Source: Bacteroidales bacterium
GTDB lineage: Bacteria > Bacteroidota > Bacteroidia > Bacteroidales > JAADGE01
Length of the DNA stretch: 16,744 bases
Direction of reading: 5' to 3'
NCBI GenBank assembly: GCA_029934265.1
Contig: JAOZMN010000021.1
Location: 1 to 16,744 of the forward strand
Position 1 is the stretch's first letter; each line of letters starts with the position of its first letter. The position numbers and the translations under genes are program-made. Shown piece after piece: positions 1 to 7,841 of this stretch. Below the pieces are notes generated by a model. The model was given only the letters and a program-made list of their open reading frames with translations, was not told the DNA's origin and did not search any database.

Positions 1-1
1 C

Positions 2-1984
2 AAAAAGTTCAGAACACATTATAATACACCGCAATTTCTTCCGAACGGAAATATTTTAACCGTAAAATCCGGTTTTAATGATATAAAAGCGTTTTATGAA
101 ATTTCTCCGGAAGGAAAAGAAAAAAAACTTGCTTACACCGCCGCTCCGGCAAATTCAATTAACGGTTCTTTTTCGCTTACAGGAAATATTGTCGTTTGGG
201 CGGAAGAAATTCCGGATATTCGTTGGGGATTTAAAAGTTATTCCGATATTAAAAAACTCGATTTATCGACTATGAAAATTACAAAACTTACCGATAAAAA
301 AAGATACCTCTCCCCCACTCTATCGCCTGATTTAAAGACTATTGCAGTTGTTGAATATTCTACTGAAATGAAATGTAAAATTATTTTACTTGATGCCGTT
401 TCCGGTAAGGAAATTAAAAGTTTCGACAATCCGAATAATTTTTATATCCGAAGTCCGAAATGGTCGGCGGACGGTAAAAAATTGGTATATACAAAAGCAA
501 AATATGAAGGTCTTTCTTTGGAAATTATTGATATAGAATCCGGTAAGGAAACAAATATTTTACCGACTTCTTACGAAAATATAAGTTACCCGATTTTTTA
601 TAAAAATATGATAATTTATAATTCGCCGGAAAGCGGTATCGACAATATTTTTGCTGTCGATATTAAAACCGGACAAAAATACAGAGTAACATCTTCAAAA
701 TTCGGTGCTTTTAATGCCTGTGTTTCAGACGATAAACTTATATATTCGGAATATACGGAAAAAGGTTACGATATTGCAAAAATTAATATGGATATTTCTA
801 AATTCGAGAAAATCGAAAACATAAATATCATTAAAAAAGAAAATTATAAGCATCTTGTCGAGCAAGAGCAAGGAAAAAATTATATGCTTCCGGAACTTTT
901 ATCGGATACGAGTTATATTTCAAAAAAATATCACGGTATTAAAGATGCAATAAAAATTTACGGCTGGTCGATTACTTCGCCGGACGAGCAAAGCAGAGGT
1001 TTGGAATTTCTGTCAGCAAATTTACTTAATACGGTTTACGGAATTGCCGGTGCGAGCTATAACTCGACTACCGAAACTTTCGACAGCTATTTAACGGCTC
1101 GTTTTGCAAAATATTTTCCTGTCTTTGATATTTCCGGAGCATATTCCAATCTGAACAAACTTTATACCGACAAAGCAATCGCCCTGAACGATACGGACTA
1201 CTGGAAAGAAAAAGCTCTTAGTCTGAAAATGAGTATTCCGTTGGATTTATCGGAAGGAATTTATACGACAAAAATAAATTTTTCGACTGCAACTTCGTTC
1301 AAACAAGTTTCAGAAAAAACGTATTATTTGCCTCCGGACGAAATTGGAAATACGGTTTTTAATACCTATTCGCACAGTTTAAGTTTCGCAAGAAGCAGAA
1401 GAAAAGCATACAGAGATTTACACACCGGATTTGGTCAGAATTTATATGTAAATTACAAACATACTTTACCGCAAAGCACTTGGAAAGCAAATTTATTTAC
1501 GGCAGTGGCAAGTGTAACTTTACCCGGAATTTTACCGCATTGTTCGTTAAAAATCGGTGGTGCTTACGAAAAAAGAATGAGCGTTACACAAAAAAATGCT
1601 ACACATTATTATTATTTCCCGACTTATGCAAATTTTGTGCGTGGTTATAATCTTAATAACATCAGCTATTCCTCTAAATTTTATTTTGAATACACAAGTA
1701 AATTTTCGGCAGATTATCGTTTTCCGATAGCATATCCGGAATTTAATATCGGCTCGTTTTTATACATAAACAGAATAAAAGCTAATGTTTTTTACGATTT
1801 CGGTACGGTGAAAAATTTAACTTCCGAAGAAATTTATAATCTGACTTCCTTCGGTTTGGAAATTAGTATGCAAACATATTTTTTACAGAAAAACTTCCCC
1901 TTAGAACTCGGAATAAGAATGAGTTACCGAGATTATTACGATAGTTTAAAATTTGAATTTTTGTTTTTGAATATTCCGTTTTAA
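2..1984 (+). CDS. PD40/TolB-like beta-propeller plus outer-membrane barrel protein, 5' end missing
   Basis: The frame is open from the left edge, so the gene starts before the window; the first in-frame ATG (272) is internal. About 660 codons are visible. The first half has repeated PD40/TolB-type blades, with phrases such as SPKWSADGKKLVYT and NIFAVDIKTGQKYRVT. The second half changes to alternating aromatic/polar strands rich in Y, F and N and ends in phenylalanine (FLFLNIPF), as outer-membrane barrels do. I infer a surface or periplasm-facing protein with a propeller followed by a barrel; similar proteins are common in Bacteroidota but their substrates are mostly unknown. No protease catalytic motif is visible. 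Codon use is rich in ccg, tcg and gcc and differs from the restriction genes that follow. An inverted-repeat element begins 3 bp after the stop. Confidence 0.75.
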   Translation, partial: KKFRTHYNTPQFLPNGNILTVKSGFNDIKAFYEISPEGKEKKLAYTAAPANSINGSFSLTGNIVVWAEEIPDIRWGFKSYSDIKKLDLSTMKITKLTDKKRYLSPTLSPDLKTIAVVEYSTEMKCKIILLDAVSGKEIKSFDNPNNFYIRSPKWSADGKKLVYTKAKYEGLSLEIIDIESGKETNILPTSYENISYPIFYKNMIIYNSPESGIDNIFAVDIKTGQKYRVTSSKFGAFNACVSDDKLIYSEYTEKGYDIAKINMDISKFEKIENINIIKKENYKHLVEQEQGKNYMLPELLSDTSYISKKYHGIKDAIKIYGWSITSPDEQSRGLEFLSANLLNTVYGIAGASYNSTTETFDSYLTARFAKYFPVFDISGAYSNLNKLYTDKAIALNDTDYWKEKALSLKMSIPLDLSEGIYTTKINFSTATSFKQVSEKTYYLPPDEIGNTVFNTYSHSLSFARSRRKAYRDLHTGFGQNLYVNYKHTLPQSTWKANLFTAVASVTLPGILPHCSLKIGGAYEKRMSVTQKNATHYYYFPTYANFVRGYNLNNISYSSKFYFEYTSKFSADYRFPIAYPEFNIGSFLYINRIKANVFYDFGTVKNLTSEEIYNLTSFGLEISMQTYFLQKNFPLELGIRMSYRDYYDSLKFEFLFLNIPF

Positions 1985-1987
1985 ACT

Positions 1988-2120
1988 TGAGTTCGGTATA
2001 AAAAGACCCTTAGGGTTTGATTTAACAAAAATTAACAAACCTAAATATTTAATTTACAGCTCATTACTTAAAACCCTAAGGGTCTGATTTTGAAAAAATA
2101 TACTTTTTAGACTGAACTCA
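1988..2120 (+). mobile_element. MITE-like inverted-repeat element, copy 1 (133 bp)
   Basis: The ends are TGAGTTCGGTATAAAAAG and CTTTTTAGACTGAACTCA, an 18-bp terminal inverted repeat with two mismatches. Inside them a second inverted repeat, GACCCTTAGGGTTT and AAACCCTAAGGGTC, encloses an A/T-rich loop of roughly 50 nt. It contains no open reading frame of note. The same element recurs at 6069-6201 (eight mismatches over 133 bp) and 13629-13762. The immediate flanks here, AACT and TACA, do not match, so no target duplication is visible for this copy. It starts directly after the stop codon of the preceding gene and could also act on its mRNA 3' end. Confidence 0.75.
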
Positions 2121-2225
2121 TACATATAAAAGCATTTCTCACAAACTCAATATGTTCTGCCGAAACATAAGCTACAGTTATGTGAATAAAAAAAAAGAAA
2201 ATAAGAGATTAAAACATTGAAAACA

Positions 2226-2233
2226 TATCTTTG
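2226..2233 (+). promoter_or_regulatory. Candidate Bacteroidota -7 element for the restriction-modification genes
   Basis: TATCTTTG fits TAnnTTTG, the -7 consensus of the Bacteroidota primary sigma factor, and lies 26 bp before the ATG at 2260. I see no convincing -33 TTTG at the expected distance. The rest of the gap (2121-2259) is A/T-rich with only a weak 6-bp dyad (ACATAA/TTATGT at 2165-2183). No Shine-Dalgarno precedes the ATG. Confidence 0.4.
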
Positions 2234-2259
2234 CATCAAAATAAAAAATAAAGACATAA

Positions 2260-4467
2260 ATGGATTTACTGCAACAAGGCATCGAAAAAGGACATATCAA
2301 ATTTGATACTAAAAATATTGAAGATGCAAGACAGATAACTTACATACACCAAAATAAGAAAAGAAATTTCAAAAAACCGGAAGAGAGAGTTCAGGCAGAA
2401 ACTTTTTTGAAATTAATCTTATATTACAATTATCCGGTAGATAGAATTAGAATATTCCAAGCTGTTAAAACATTTTCATCAACAGGCGAAGCTGATATTA
2501 TTGTGTATCACGATGATGCTTGCACAAAACCATACATTATAGTAGAATGTAAAAAAGAAAATGTTACAGAAGCTGAATTTGAACAAGCAATTGAGCAAGC
2601 CGGTAGTTATGCCTATGCCTTATCCGGAACAACAAAGTATATATGGGTTACAACCGGAGTAAATCATAAATATTTTAAGGTTGATAAAGAAAGCCAGACA
2701 AAACCTACGGAGTCAAATATTCCAAGATTCGGAGTATATTCTGTTCAAAAATACAAATATGTAAAAGGAGGTAGAAAAATTGACGAAGACCCGGGTAGTG
2801 ATATAATAAAATTAGATTTTTCCGAACTCGAAATTATTTCGGAAGACAAATTAAAACAAGCCTTTAAAAAGGCACATAATGCACTTTGGGAAGGCGGAAA
2901 ATTAAATCCTTCGGAGGCTTTTGATGAATTTAACAAATTGATTTTCTGTAAAATTTGGGATGAAAAAGAAGACAGAAGGAAAGGAGACCCTTATGATTTT
3001 CAAATAATAAGTAAGCCTAAACCAAAAAATGCAAGTAAAGAAGAAATAGAAAAAATAGAAAAACAAGTTACAAAAGAACTTTTTGACAGAGTAAATAAAC
3101 TTTATGCAAAAGGCAAGAAAGAAGACCCGGAAGTTTTTAAAGATGACATAAGACTTGCCCCCGAAAAAGTCAGAACAATAGTTGAGAATCTGCAAAGTAT
3201 TAATTTAATGGAAACCGACCTTGACAGTAAGGGTAAGGCTTTTGAAGAGTTTTTAAGTTCGTATTTCAGAGGAAATTTCGGACAATTTTTCACGCCTCGT
3301 CCAATTGTTAAATTTATTGTAAATTCATTACCAATTATAAATAAATCAAGAGTTTTAGATACATCTTGTGGTAGCGGTGGCTTTTTGCTTTTTGCATTAG
3401 ATAAAGTAAGAAAACAAGCTGATGCGAAAGTAGAGGAAGGATATTTTAAAAAAGACAGCATTAAATATTGGACGCATTGGCACGATTTTGCAAAAGATTA
3501 TCTTTTTGGTATCGAAATAAATGAACAAATTGCACGAACCGCCAAAATGAATATGATTATTCATGACGACGGACACACAAACGTTGTTTCTTCCGATGGT
3601 TTACTCAAAAGTGAAGTTATTATTGAAAGAACAGGAAATAAAGAGTTTAAAAATAACAGTTTTGATTTTATTATTACAAATCCGCCTTTTGGAAGTGCCG
3701 TAAAACTTAATGAGAAATCATATTTACAAACTTATAAATTTGGAAATAAAGATGTTAGCTGGCTTGACACAAAAAACAGTGCGGTAAAAAAACGCAGTTC
3801 GCAAAGCACCGAAGTTTTATTTATTGAACAATGCCGTAATTTTTTGAAACCCGGCGGATTTCTCGCAATCGTATTGCCCGATGGAGTGCTTACAAATAGC
3901 AGTTTGCAAGATATTAGAGACCGTATAGAAAAATGGTATCGAATAGTTTCCGTAATTTCATTGCCACAAACAGCTTTTGCACATACAGGTGCAGGTGTAA
4001 AAAGTTCTGTTATGTTTTTGAGAAAACAGAGTGAGAAAAAAACGGACAGTATTGAAACTAAAATAATAAATTTGCAAGAAAAAATCAAAGAAGAAAATAA
4101 TTATGAAAAGAAAATTTCTGAAATAGAAAAAGAAAAAAAACAGACAATAAAACAGTATAATGGTTTTGAAAACACAACCGGTGAAACAGACAAAAAAGCA
4201 ATAGAAAAAACTGATATTTTTAAAACTTGGAAAAAAGGAATTACAGATAAATACAATCAGCAAATTAGCAATTTGAAAGAAGAAATGGAAGAAATTTTTG
4301 TAGAGCGAAAACAAAAAGAACTTTCAGACTATCCAATATTTATGGCAATAGCCGAAGATATTGGATATGATGCAACAGGAAAGCCAACAGGAAACAACGA
4401 ACTTGAAGTAATTGAAACGGAACTTAAACGCTTTATTGCTCACATTATAAAGGAGGAAACATTATGA
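2260..4467 (+). CDS. Fused restriction nuclease and N6-adenine DNA methyltransferase (Type IIG/IIB-like RM subunit)
   Basis: 735 aa. Residues about 35-140 form an HsdR_N-like PD-(D/E)XK nuclease: PEERVQAE at 40-47, D79 in GEADI, E96-x-K98 in VECKKE, and Q113-x3-Y117. Residues about 300-600 are an HsdM-type gamma-class methylase with SAM motif I DTSCGSGGF (367-375) and catalytic NPPF (474-477). A charged coiled-coil-like tail follows (about 600-700). The protein should methylate adenine and cut DNA at sites chosen by the S subunit. Classical HsdM lacks the nuclease, and classical HsdR carries a helicase-translocase that is absent here and from the neighbourhood, so BcgI-like Type IIB/IIG enzymes are the closest architecture I know. 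The stop overlaps the S gene start by 4 bp (ATGA), indicating translational coupling. Base composition is more A-rich than in flanking genes, suggesting acquisition. Confidence 0.85.
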   Translation: MDLLQQGIEKGHIKFDTKNIEDARQITYIHQNKKRNFKKPEERVQAETFLKLILYYNYPVDRIRIFQAVKTFSSTGEADIIVYHDDACTKPYIIVECKKENVTEAEFEQAIEQAGSYAYALSGTTKYIWVTTGVNHKYFKVDKESQTKPTESNIPRFGVYSVQKYKYVKGGRKIDEDPGSDIIKLDFSELEIISEDKLKQAFKKAHNALWEGGKLNPSEAFDEFNKLIFCKIWDEKEDRRKGDPYDFQIISKPKPKNASKEEIEKIEKQVTKELFDRVNKLYAKGKKEDPEVFKDDIRLAPEKVRTIVENLQSINLMETDLDSKGKAFEEFLSSYFRGNFGQFFTPRPIVKFIVNSLPIINKSRVLDTSCGSGGFLLFALDKVRKQADAKVEEGYFKKDSIKYWTHWHDFAKDYLFGIEINEQIARTAKMNMIIHDDGHTNVVSSDGLLKSEVIIERTGNKEFKNNSFDFIITNPPFGSAVKLNEKSYLQTYKFGNKDVSWLDTKNSAVKKRSSQSTEVLFIEQCRNFLKPGGFLAIVLPDGVLTNSSLQDIRDRIEKWYRIVSVISLPQTAFAHTGAGVKSSVMFLRKQSEKKTDSIETKIINLQEKIKEENNYEKKISEIEKEKKQTIKQYNGFENTTGETDKKAIEKTDIFKTWKKGITDKYNQQISNLKEEMEEIFVERKQKELSDYPIFMAIAEDIGYDATGKPTGNNELEVIETELKRFIAHIIKEETL
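4449..4456 (+). promoter_or_regulatory. Strong Shine-Dalgarno for the S gene
   Basis: AAAGGAGG lies 7 nt before the ATG at 4464, inside the end of the methylase gene. It is a near-perfect anti-16S match, whereas nearly all other starts in this window have no such sequence. It fixes the S gene start and supports coupled translation. Confidence 0.6.
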
Positions 4468-4796
4468 GCAATTTTACATTAAGCAATACGATTGATAGGG
4501 ATAAAGTTTTTTTGGTAAATCTTTCGGAGGTTGAAGGACGGTTAGACCCTTATTTTTATTCTCCAAAATTCAAAGAATTATCTAAGAAGTTAAAACATAA
4601 ATCTAACTGTAATTTAGGTAGTTTAGTTCATTTTTCAAATGAGACATGGAATCAAAAAGATATTTTCGATGAAAAATTCCCCTATATTGAGATTAGTGAA
4701 ATAAATACTACTACCGGAGATATTGGAGAAGTAAAATATGTAATAAAATCAAAAGCTCCAAGCAGAGCAAAAAAATTGTTCGTGAAAATGATATAA
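4464..4796 (+). CDS. Specificity (S) subunit, N-terminal fragment ended by a frameshift
   Basis: 110 aa. The protein begins like an HsdS first target-recognition domain: VEGRLDPYFYSPKFKEL at about 24-40, then the LGSLVHFSNETW entry segment and YIEISEINTTTG. The ATG overlaps the methylase stop and has a strong Shine-Dalgarno. At codons 102-104 (gca aaa aaa) the frame runs through seven A (4769-4775). The zero frame then gives only LFVKMI and a stop at 4794. Re-reading the last A gives the -1 frame, which continues as IVRENDIIISTTRPSRGA, a typical S-subunit sequence. The first target-recognition domain is therefore cut in the middle. With the shift, codons 4464-4775 plus 4775-5932 make a normal S subunit of 489 aa. 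Confidence 0.75.
   Translation: MSNFTLSNTIDRDKVFLVNLSEVEGRLDPYFYSPKFKELSKKLKHKSNCNLGSLVHFSNETWNQKDIFDEKFPYIEISEINTTTGDIGEVKYVIKSKAPSRAKKLFVKMI
4769..4775 (+). other. A7 homopolymer and A_AAA_AAA slippery heptamer at the S-gene frameshift
   Basis: The seven A are read gcA AAA AAA ttg in the zero frame, which is the X_XXY_YYZ layout of a canonical -1 frameshift site. Slipping back one base, or one extra A in DNA or mRNA (A8), restores the rest of the S subunit. Possible causes are a fixed mutation, phase variation by slipped-strand mispairing, programmed or transcriptional slippage, or a sequencing error. I see no obvious strong stem just downstream. Confidence 0.6.
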
Positions 4797-4855
4797 TTAT
4801 TTCAACTACCCGACCAAGTCGAGGTGCTATTTCATTTATTAATAATAAACACAAT

Positions 4856-5932
4856 TTGCATATTGCATCAACAGGTTTTTCAGTTTTACGAGATACCAAA
4901 GACAATAAAATATCAAAAGAATATTTATTTTACATTCTTCGTCAATCTTTTACTTTAATGCAAATGGAACAACGAAGTAGCGGGGGAAATTATCCTGCAA
5001 TAACAGAAGAAGAGTTACGTAAAATAATAATTCCTGTTTTGTCAAATAAAGAGCAAGAAAAAGTAATAAATATTAACCAAACAGCAAACAAAAGCAAACA
5101 ACAAAAAGAAGCCGAAGCCGAAAAACTACTAAACAGCATTGATGAATATTTATTAAGCGAATTAGGAATAACTTTACCCGAAAAAGATAACTCTTTGCAA
5201 AATCGGATTTTTAAAACATCACTTAGCAAGGTTAGTGGAGGGAGGTTTGACCCAAAATTATACGATAATAATACACAGGCGTTAAGGTCTGCAATATCAA
5301 AATCAAATTTTAAGACATCAAAATTAAAAGATTTTATAATACAAAGTTTTGCTGGCGATTGGGGGAAAGATGAAAAAGAAAAATTAGGCGAAAATTACTC
5401 TAAATGTCTTGTTATAAGAGCTACCGAATTTGATAACCAATATAATTTGAATTTAGATAATTCCAGAGTTAAATATAGGCAAATAAATAATGACAAACTC
5501 GCAAAAATAGATATTCAAACAAATGATTTATTAATAGAAAAATCAGGCGGAAGCCCGGACCAACCAGTCGGACGAATTGCTATTTTACGAAATGACATTT
5601 TAAAGAACAAAAGACTTTGTTACAGCAATTTTATTCATAAAATTAGAGTATCAAATAAAATAAACCCTGAATATTTGTTTTGTTTCTTAAAAACAGTTCA
5701 TAATATTAAACTGACAGATGCGATGCAAAGTCAGACTAATGGAATTAGAAACTTAATAATGTCAAATTATTTAAACCAAGAAATCCCACTTCCACCAATA
5801 GAAAAGCAAAATGAAATAGCCGAACATATTACACAATTACGAAACAAAGCGAAACAATTACAAAAAGAAGCAGTAACGGAATTAGAAAAAGCCAAACAAG
5901 AAGTTGAAAAAATGATATTAAAAACAGAATAA
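4856..5932 (+). CDS. Specificity (S) subunit, C-terminal part (natural join at 4775)
   Basis: The nominal start at 4856 is a TTG in the middle of a conserved stretch (INNKHNLHIASTGFSVL), with no ribosome site, so it is unlikely to be the true start. The frame is open from 4700 and its coding content begins at 4775. It holds the end of target-recognition domain 1 (YPAITEEELRKIIIPV), a conserved helical linker (ANKSKQQKEAEAEKLLNSIDEYLLSELG), a second domain starting with GGRFDPKLYDNN (parallel to EGRLDPYFY of the first half), and a closing helix LPPIEKQNEIAEHITQLRNKAKQLQKEA. S subunits bind the two halves of a split DNA site and dock the methylase. If the frameshift is real and fixed, the enzyme would lack a complete first recognition domain; a separately translated piece could still act as a half-subunit. 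Confidence 0.75.
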   Translation: MHIASTGFSVLRDTKDNKISKEYLFYILRQSFTLMQMEQRSSGGNYPAITEEELRKIIIPVLSNKEQEKVININQTANKSKQQKEAEAEKLLNSIDEYLLSELGITLPEKDNSLQNRIFKTSLSKVSGGRFDPKLYDNNTQALRSAISKSNFKTSKLKDFIIQSFAGDWGKDEKEKLGENYSKCLVIRATEFDNQYNLNLDNSRVKYRQINNDKLAKIDIQTNDLLIEKSGGSPDQPVGRIAILRNDILKNKRLCYSNFIHKIRVSNKINPEYLFCFLKTVHNIKLTDAMQSQTNGIRNLIMSNYLNQEIPLPPIEKQNEIAEHITQLRNKAKQLQKEAVTELEKAKQEVEKMILKTE

Positions 5933-6047
5933 TCACCTTTGCATTTGCTCGGTAGATAATTATTTTTGCAAGTTAAAATATTTGTAAATTTTGTTTTTAA
6001 ATTAACCAAATTTCAAATTAAATTTTCTACTTTCGTGCCGATTTATG

Positions 6048-6066
6048 AAACCCACATTGTGGGATT
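6048..6066 (+). terminator. Short hairpin after the S gene, possible weak terminator
   Basis: CCCAC-ATT-GTGGG (6051-6063) can form a 5-bp GC-rich stem with a 3-nt loop, extended by two A-T pairs past an A-A mismatch. It lies 118 bp after the S-gene stop and just before inverted-repeat element copy 2. No T-run follows, so termination is only a guess. The rest of 5933-6047 is A/T-rich with nothing else I can name. Confidence 0.3.
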
Positions 6067-6068
6067 TA

Positions 6069-6201
6069 TGAGTTCGGTATAAAAAGACCCTTAGGGTTTG
6101 ATTTAACAAAAATTAACAAATCTAAATATCTGAATTACAGCTTATTACTTAAAACCCTAAGGGTCTGATTGCGAAGAAATATACTTTTTAGACTGAACTC
6201 A
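6069..6201 (+). mobile_element. MITE-like inverted-repeat element, copy 2 (133 bp)
   Basis: Same orientation and length as the copy at 1988-2120, with eight mismatches, all in the loop and the 18-nt spacer near the right end; the terminal and inner repeat arms are identical. It is flanked by TTTA on both sides (6065-6068 and 6202-6205), a perfect 4-bp candidate target-site duplication. No transposase is present, so movement would need an enzyme supplied from elsewhere. Confidence 0.8.
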
Positions 6202-6282
6202 TTTATAAATTAAATTTTAAGACCACAAGAAAACGACTACGCTTTAAGTGCTTATTTTCAGAGTATTACAAATTACAAACAG

Positions 6283-6978
6283 ATGAAAAAACAAGATATT
6301 TATATTATAATCGGAGCTGTTGCTTTGCTTGCTCCTTTCTTTATTTTTGATGAAGTTTATAGTTTTTATAAGCACTTCAATAAAGAACACGGATTGATAA
6401 CCGCTTTTATAAAATTTGCAATTCTTGCAACTTTCGGCGAAACTCTCGGATTAAGAATTAAAGCCGGAGTTTTCTTTAAAGAAGGTTTCGGATTGTTGCC
6501 AAAGGCAATTATTTGGGGATTTTTGGGAATTACGATAAAAGTTGCTTTTATTATTTTTGCCAAAGGCACTCCGGTATTTTTGGAATATGTAGGAGTTGAA
6601 AACGCAAGCGGATTACTAAAAGCGGATTTGAATTTCGCCAAAATTTTAACGGCTTTTGCGGTAAGCGTTGCAATGAACATCGTATATGCACCGATATTAA
6701 TGACTTTGCATAAAATCACCGATATTCATATTACCGATAAAGGTGGAAAATTATCGAGTCTTTTAAAACCGATAAAATTCGGTACTATTCTTTCCGGAAT
6801 GGATTGGAATGTACAGTGGAATTTTGTTTTCAAAAAAACGATACCTTTATTTTGGATACCCGCTCATACAATTACTTTTCTTCTACCGCAAGATTTTCAA
6901 GTACTTTTTGCGGCACTCTTGGGAATAGCTCTCGGAACAATTTTAGCAGTGGCAAGTTTGAAATCGGAAAAGAAATAA
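6283..6978 (+). CDS. Mpv17/PMP22-like integral membrane protein
   Basis: 231 aa, mostly hydrophobic, with about five or six membrane segments (roughly 5-25, 40-60, 72-95, 118-145, 185-203 and 205-226). The C-terminal part (GMDWNVQWNFVFKKTIPLFWIPAHTITFLLP, then a Gly/Ala-rich helix) resembles the end of the Mpv17/PMP22 family, where a Trp-Pro motif precedes an N-F-x-x-P segment. That assignment is by eye and moderate. The function of bacterial members is not established. The ATG at 6283 follows element copy 2 by 81 bp. The short-chain dehydrogenase follows 11 bp after the stop, so the two are probably co-transcribed. Confidence 0.55.
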   Translation: MKKQDIYIIIGAVALLAPFFIFDEVYSFYKHFNKEHGLITAFIKFAILATFGETLGLRIKAGVFFKEGFGLLPKAIIWGFLGITIKVAFIIFAKGTPVFLEYVGVENASGLLKADLNFAKILTAFAVSVAMNIVYAPILMTLHKITDIHITDKGGKLSSLLKPIKFGTILSGMDWNVQWNFVFKKTIPLFWIPAHTITFLLPQDFQVLFAALLGIALGTILAVASLKSEKK

Positions 6979-6989
6979 GAGGTTTATGA

Positions 6990-7841
6990 ATGAAAAATAA
7001 AATAATTTTAATAACCGGTGCAAATTCCGGCATAGGAAAGGCGACACTTTACGGATTGGCAAAAAAAGAAGCACACATCGTAATGCTGTGCAGAAACAAA
7101 GAAAAAAGCGAAAAAGTACGAAAGGAAGTTATAGCAAAAACCGGAAATAAAAATATAGATTTGCAGGTAATTGATTTGTCCGACTTAAATTCCGTAAGAA
7201 AAACAGCTGAAAAAATTAATCAAAATTATAAGCAAATAGATGTACTTATAAATAATGCCGGTGCATCTTTCATCAAACGAGAACTTTCCGCCGACGGATA
7301 CGAAAAAACTTTTGCAATTAATCATCTCGGACATTTTTTGCTGACAAATTTATTACTCGACAAGCTCAAAAAAGCAGAATCGGCACGAATTATAAACGTA
7401 AGTTCGATAGCACACATAAAAGGATATATAAATTTCGATGATTTGAACGCCGAAAAAAATTACAAAGGAATGCCGGCATATCGCCGGGCGAAACTTGCAA
7501 ATATTCTTTTCACAAACGAACTTGCCGGAAAATTAAAAAATACCGAAATTACAGTAAACTCACTTCACCCCGGAATTATAAGAACAAATTTTACTCAAAA
7601 TGCAGGTTTTCTTATCAATACTATTGCAAAATTAGTTGCTCCGTTCTTGACTTCTCCGGCAAAAGGTGCAGAAACTTCAATTTATTTGGCCTCTTCCGAT
7701 AAGGTTTCGGGTATCACCGGTAAATATTTCGTAAATTGTAAAATAAAAGATACCAACGAAGAGGCTAAAAATGAAGAAATTGCAAAAAGACTTTGGAAAA
7801 TAAGCGAAAAAATGACCGGCTTAAACAACAATCACTTTTAA
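6990..7841 (+). CDS. Short-chain dehydrogenase/reductase (retinol-dehydrogenase-like SDR)
   Basis: 283 aa, a usual length for the retinol-dehydrogenase/WWOX-like branch of classical SDRs. It has the Rossmann motif TGANSGIG (9-16), the NNAG motif after VLI, the catalytic NVSS serine (S139) and Y164-RRA-K168, the YxxxK pair. CRNKEKSEK after strand 2 suggests NADP(H) preference through the arginine and lysine. The likely reaction is NAD(P)-dependent oxidation or reduction of an alcohol/carbonyl; the substrate cannot be told from sequence. A purine-rich AAGAGG lies 7 nt before the ATG. Its last 21 bp overlap the converging lipid kinase gene, so no terminator separates the two transcripts. Confidence 0.9.
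   Translation: MKNKIILITGANSGIGKATLYGLAKKEAHIVMLCRNKEKSEKVRKEVIAKTGNKNIDLQVIDLSDLNSVRKTAEKINQNYKQIDVLINNAGASFIKRELSADGYEKTFAINHLGHFLLTNLLLDKLKKAESARIINVSSIAHIKGYINFDDLNAEKNYKGMPAYRRAKLANILFTNELAGKLKNTEITVNSLHPGIIRTNFTQNAGFLINTIAKLVAPFLTSPAKGAETSIYLASSDKVSGITGKYFVNCKIKDTNEEAKNEEIAKRLWKISEKMTGLNNNHF

Noticed and set aside
2165..2183. ACATAA/TTATGT dyad upstream of the methylase gene as a controller-protein operator
   Set aside because: Only 6-bp arms, not repeated, and no controller gene is present.
3102..4314. Long minus-strand frames opposite the methylase gene
   Set aside because: Rich in Phe/Leu/Ser as expected from the complement of A-rich codons; no motif and no start context.
4856..4858. 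TTG at 4856 as the true start of an independent S-like gene
   Set aside because: It is in the middle of a conserved target-recognition segment whose coding continues upstream to 4775; no ribosome site.
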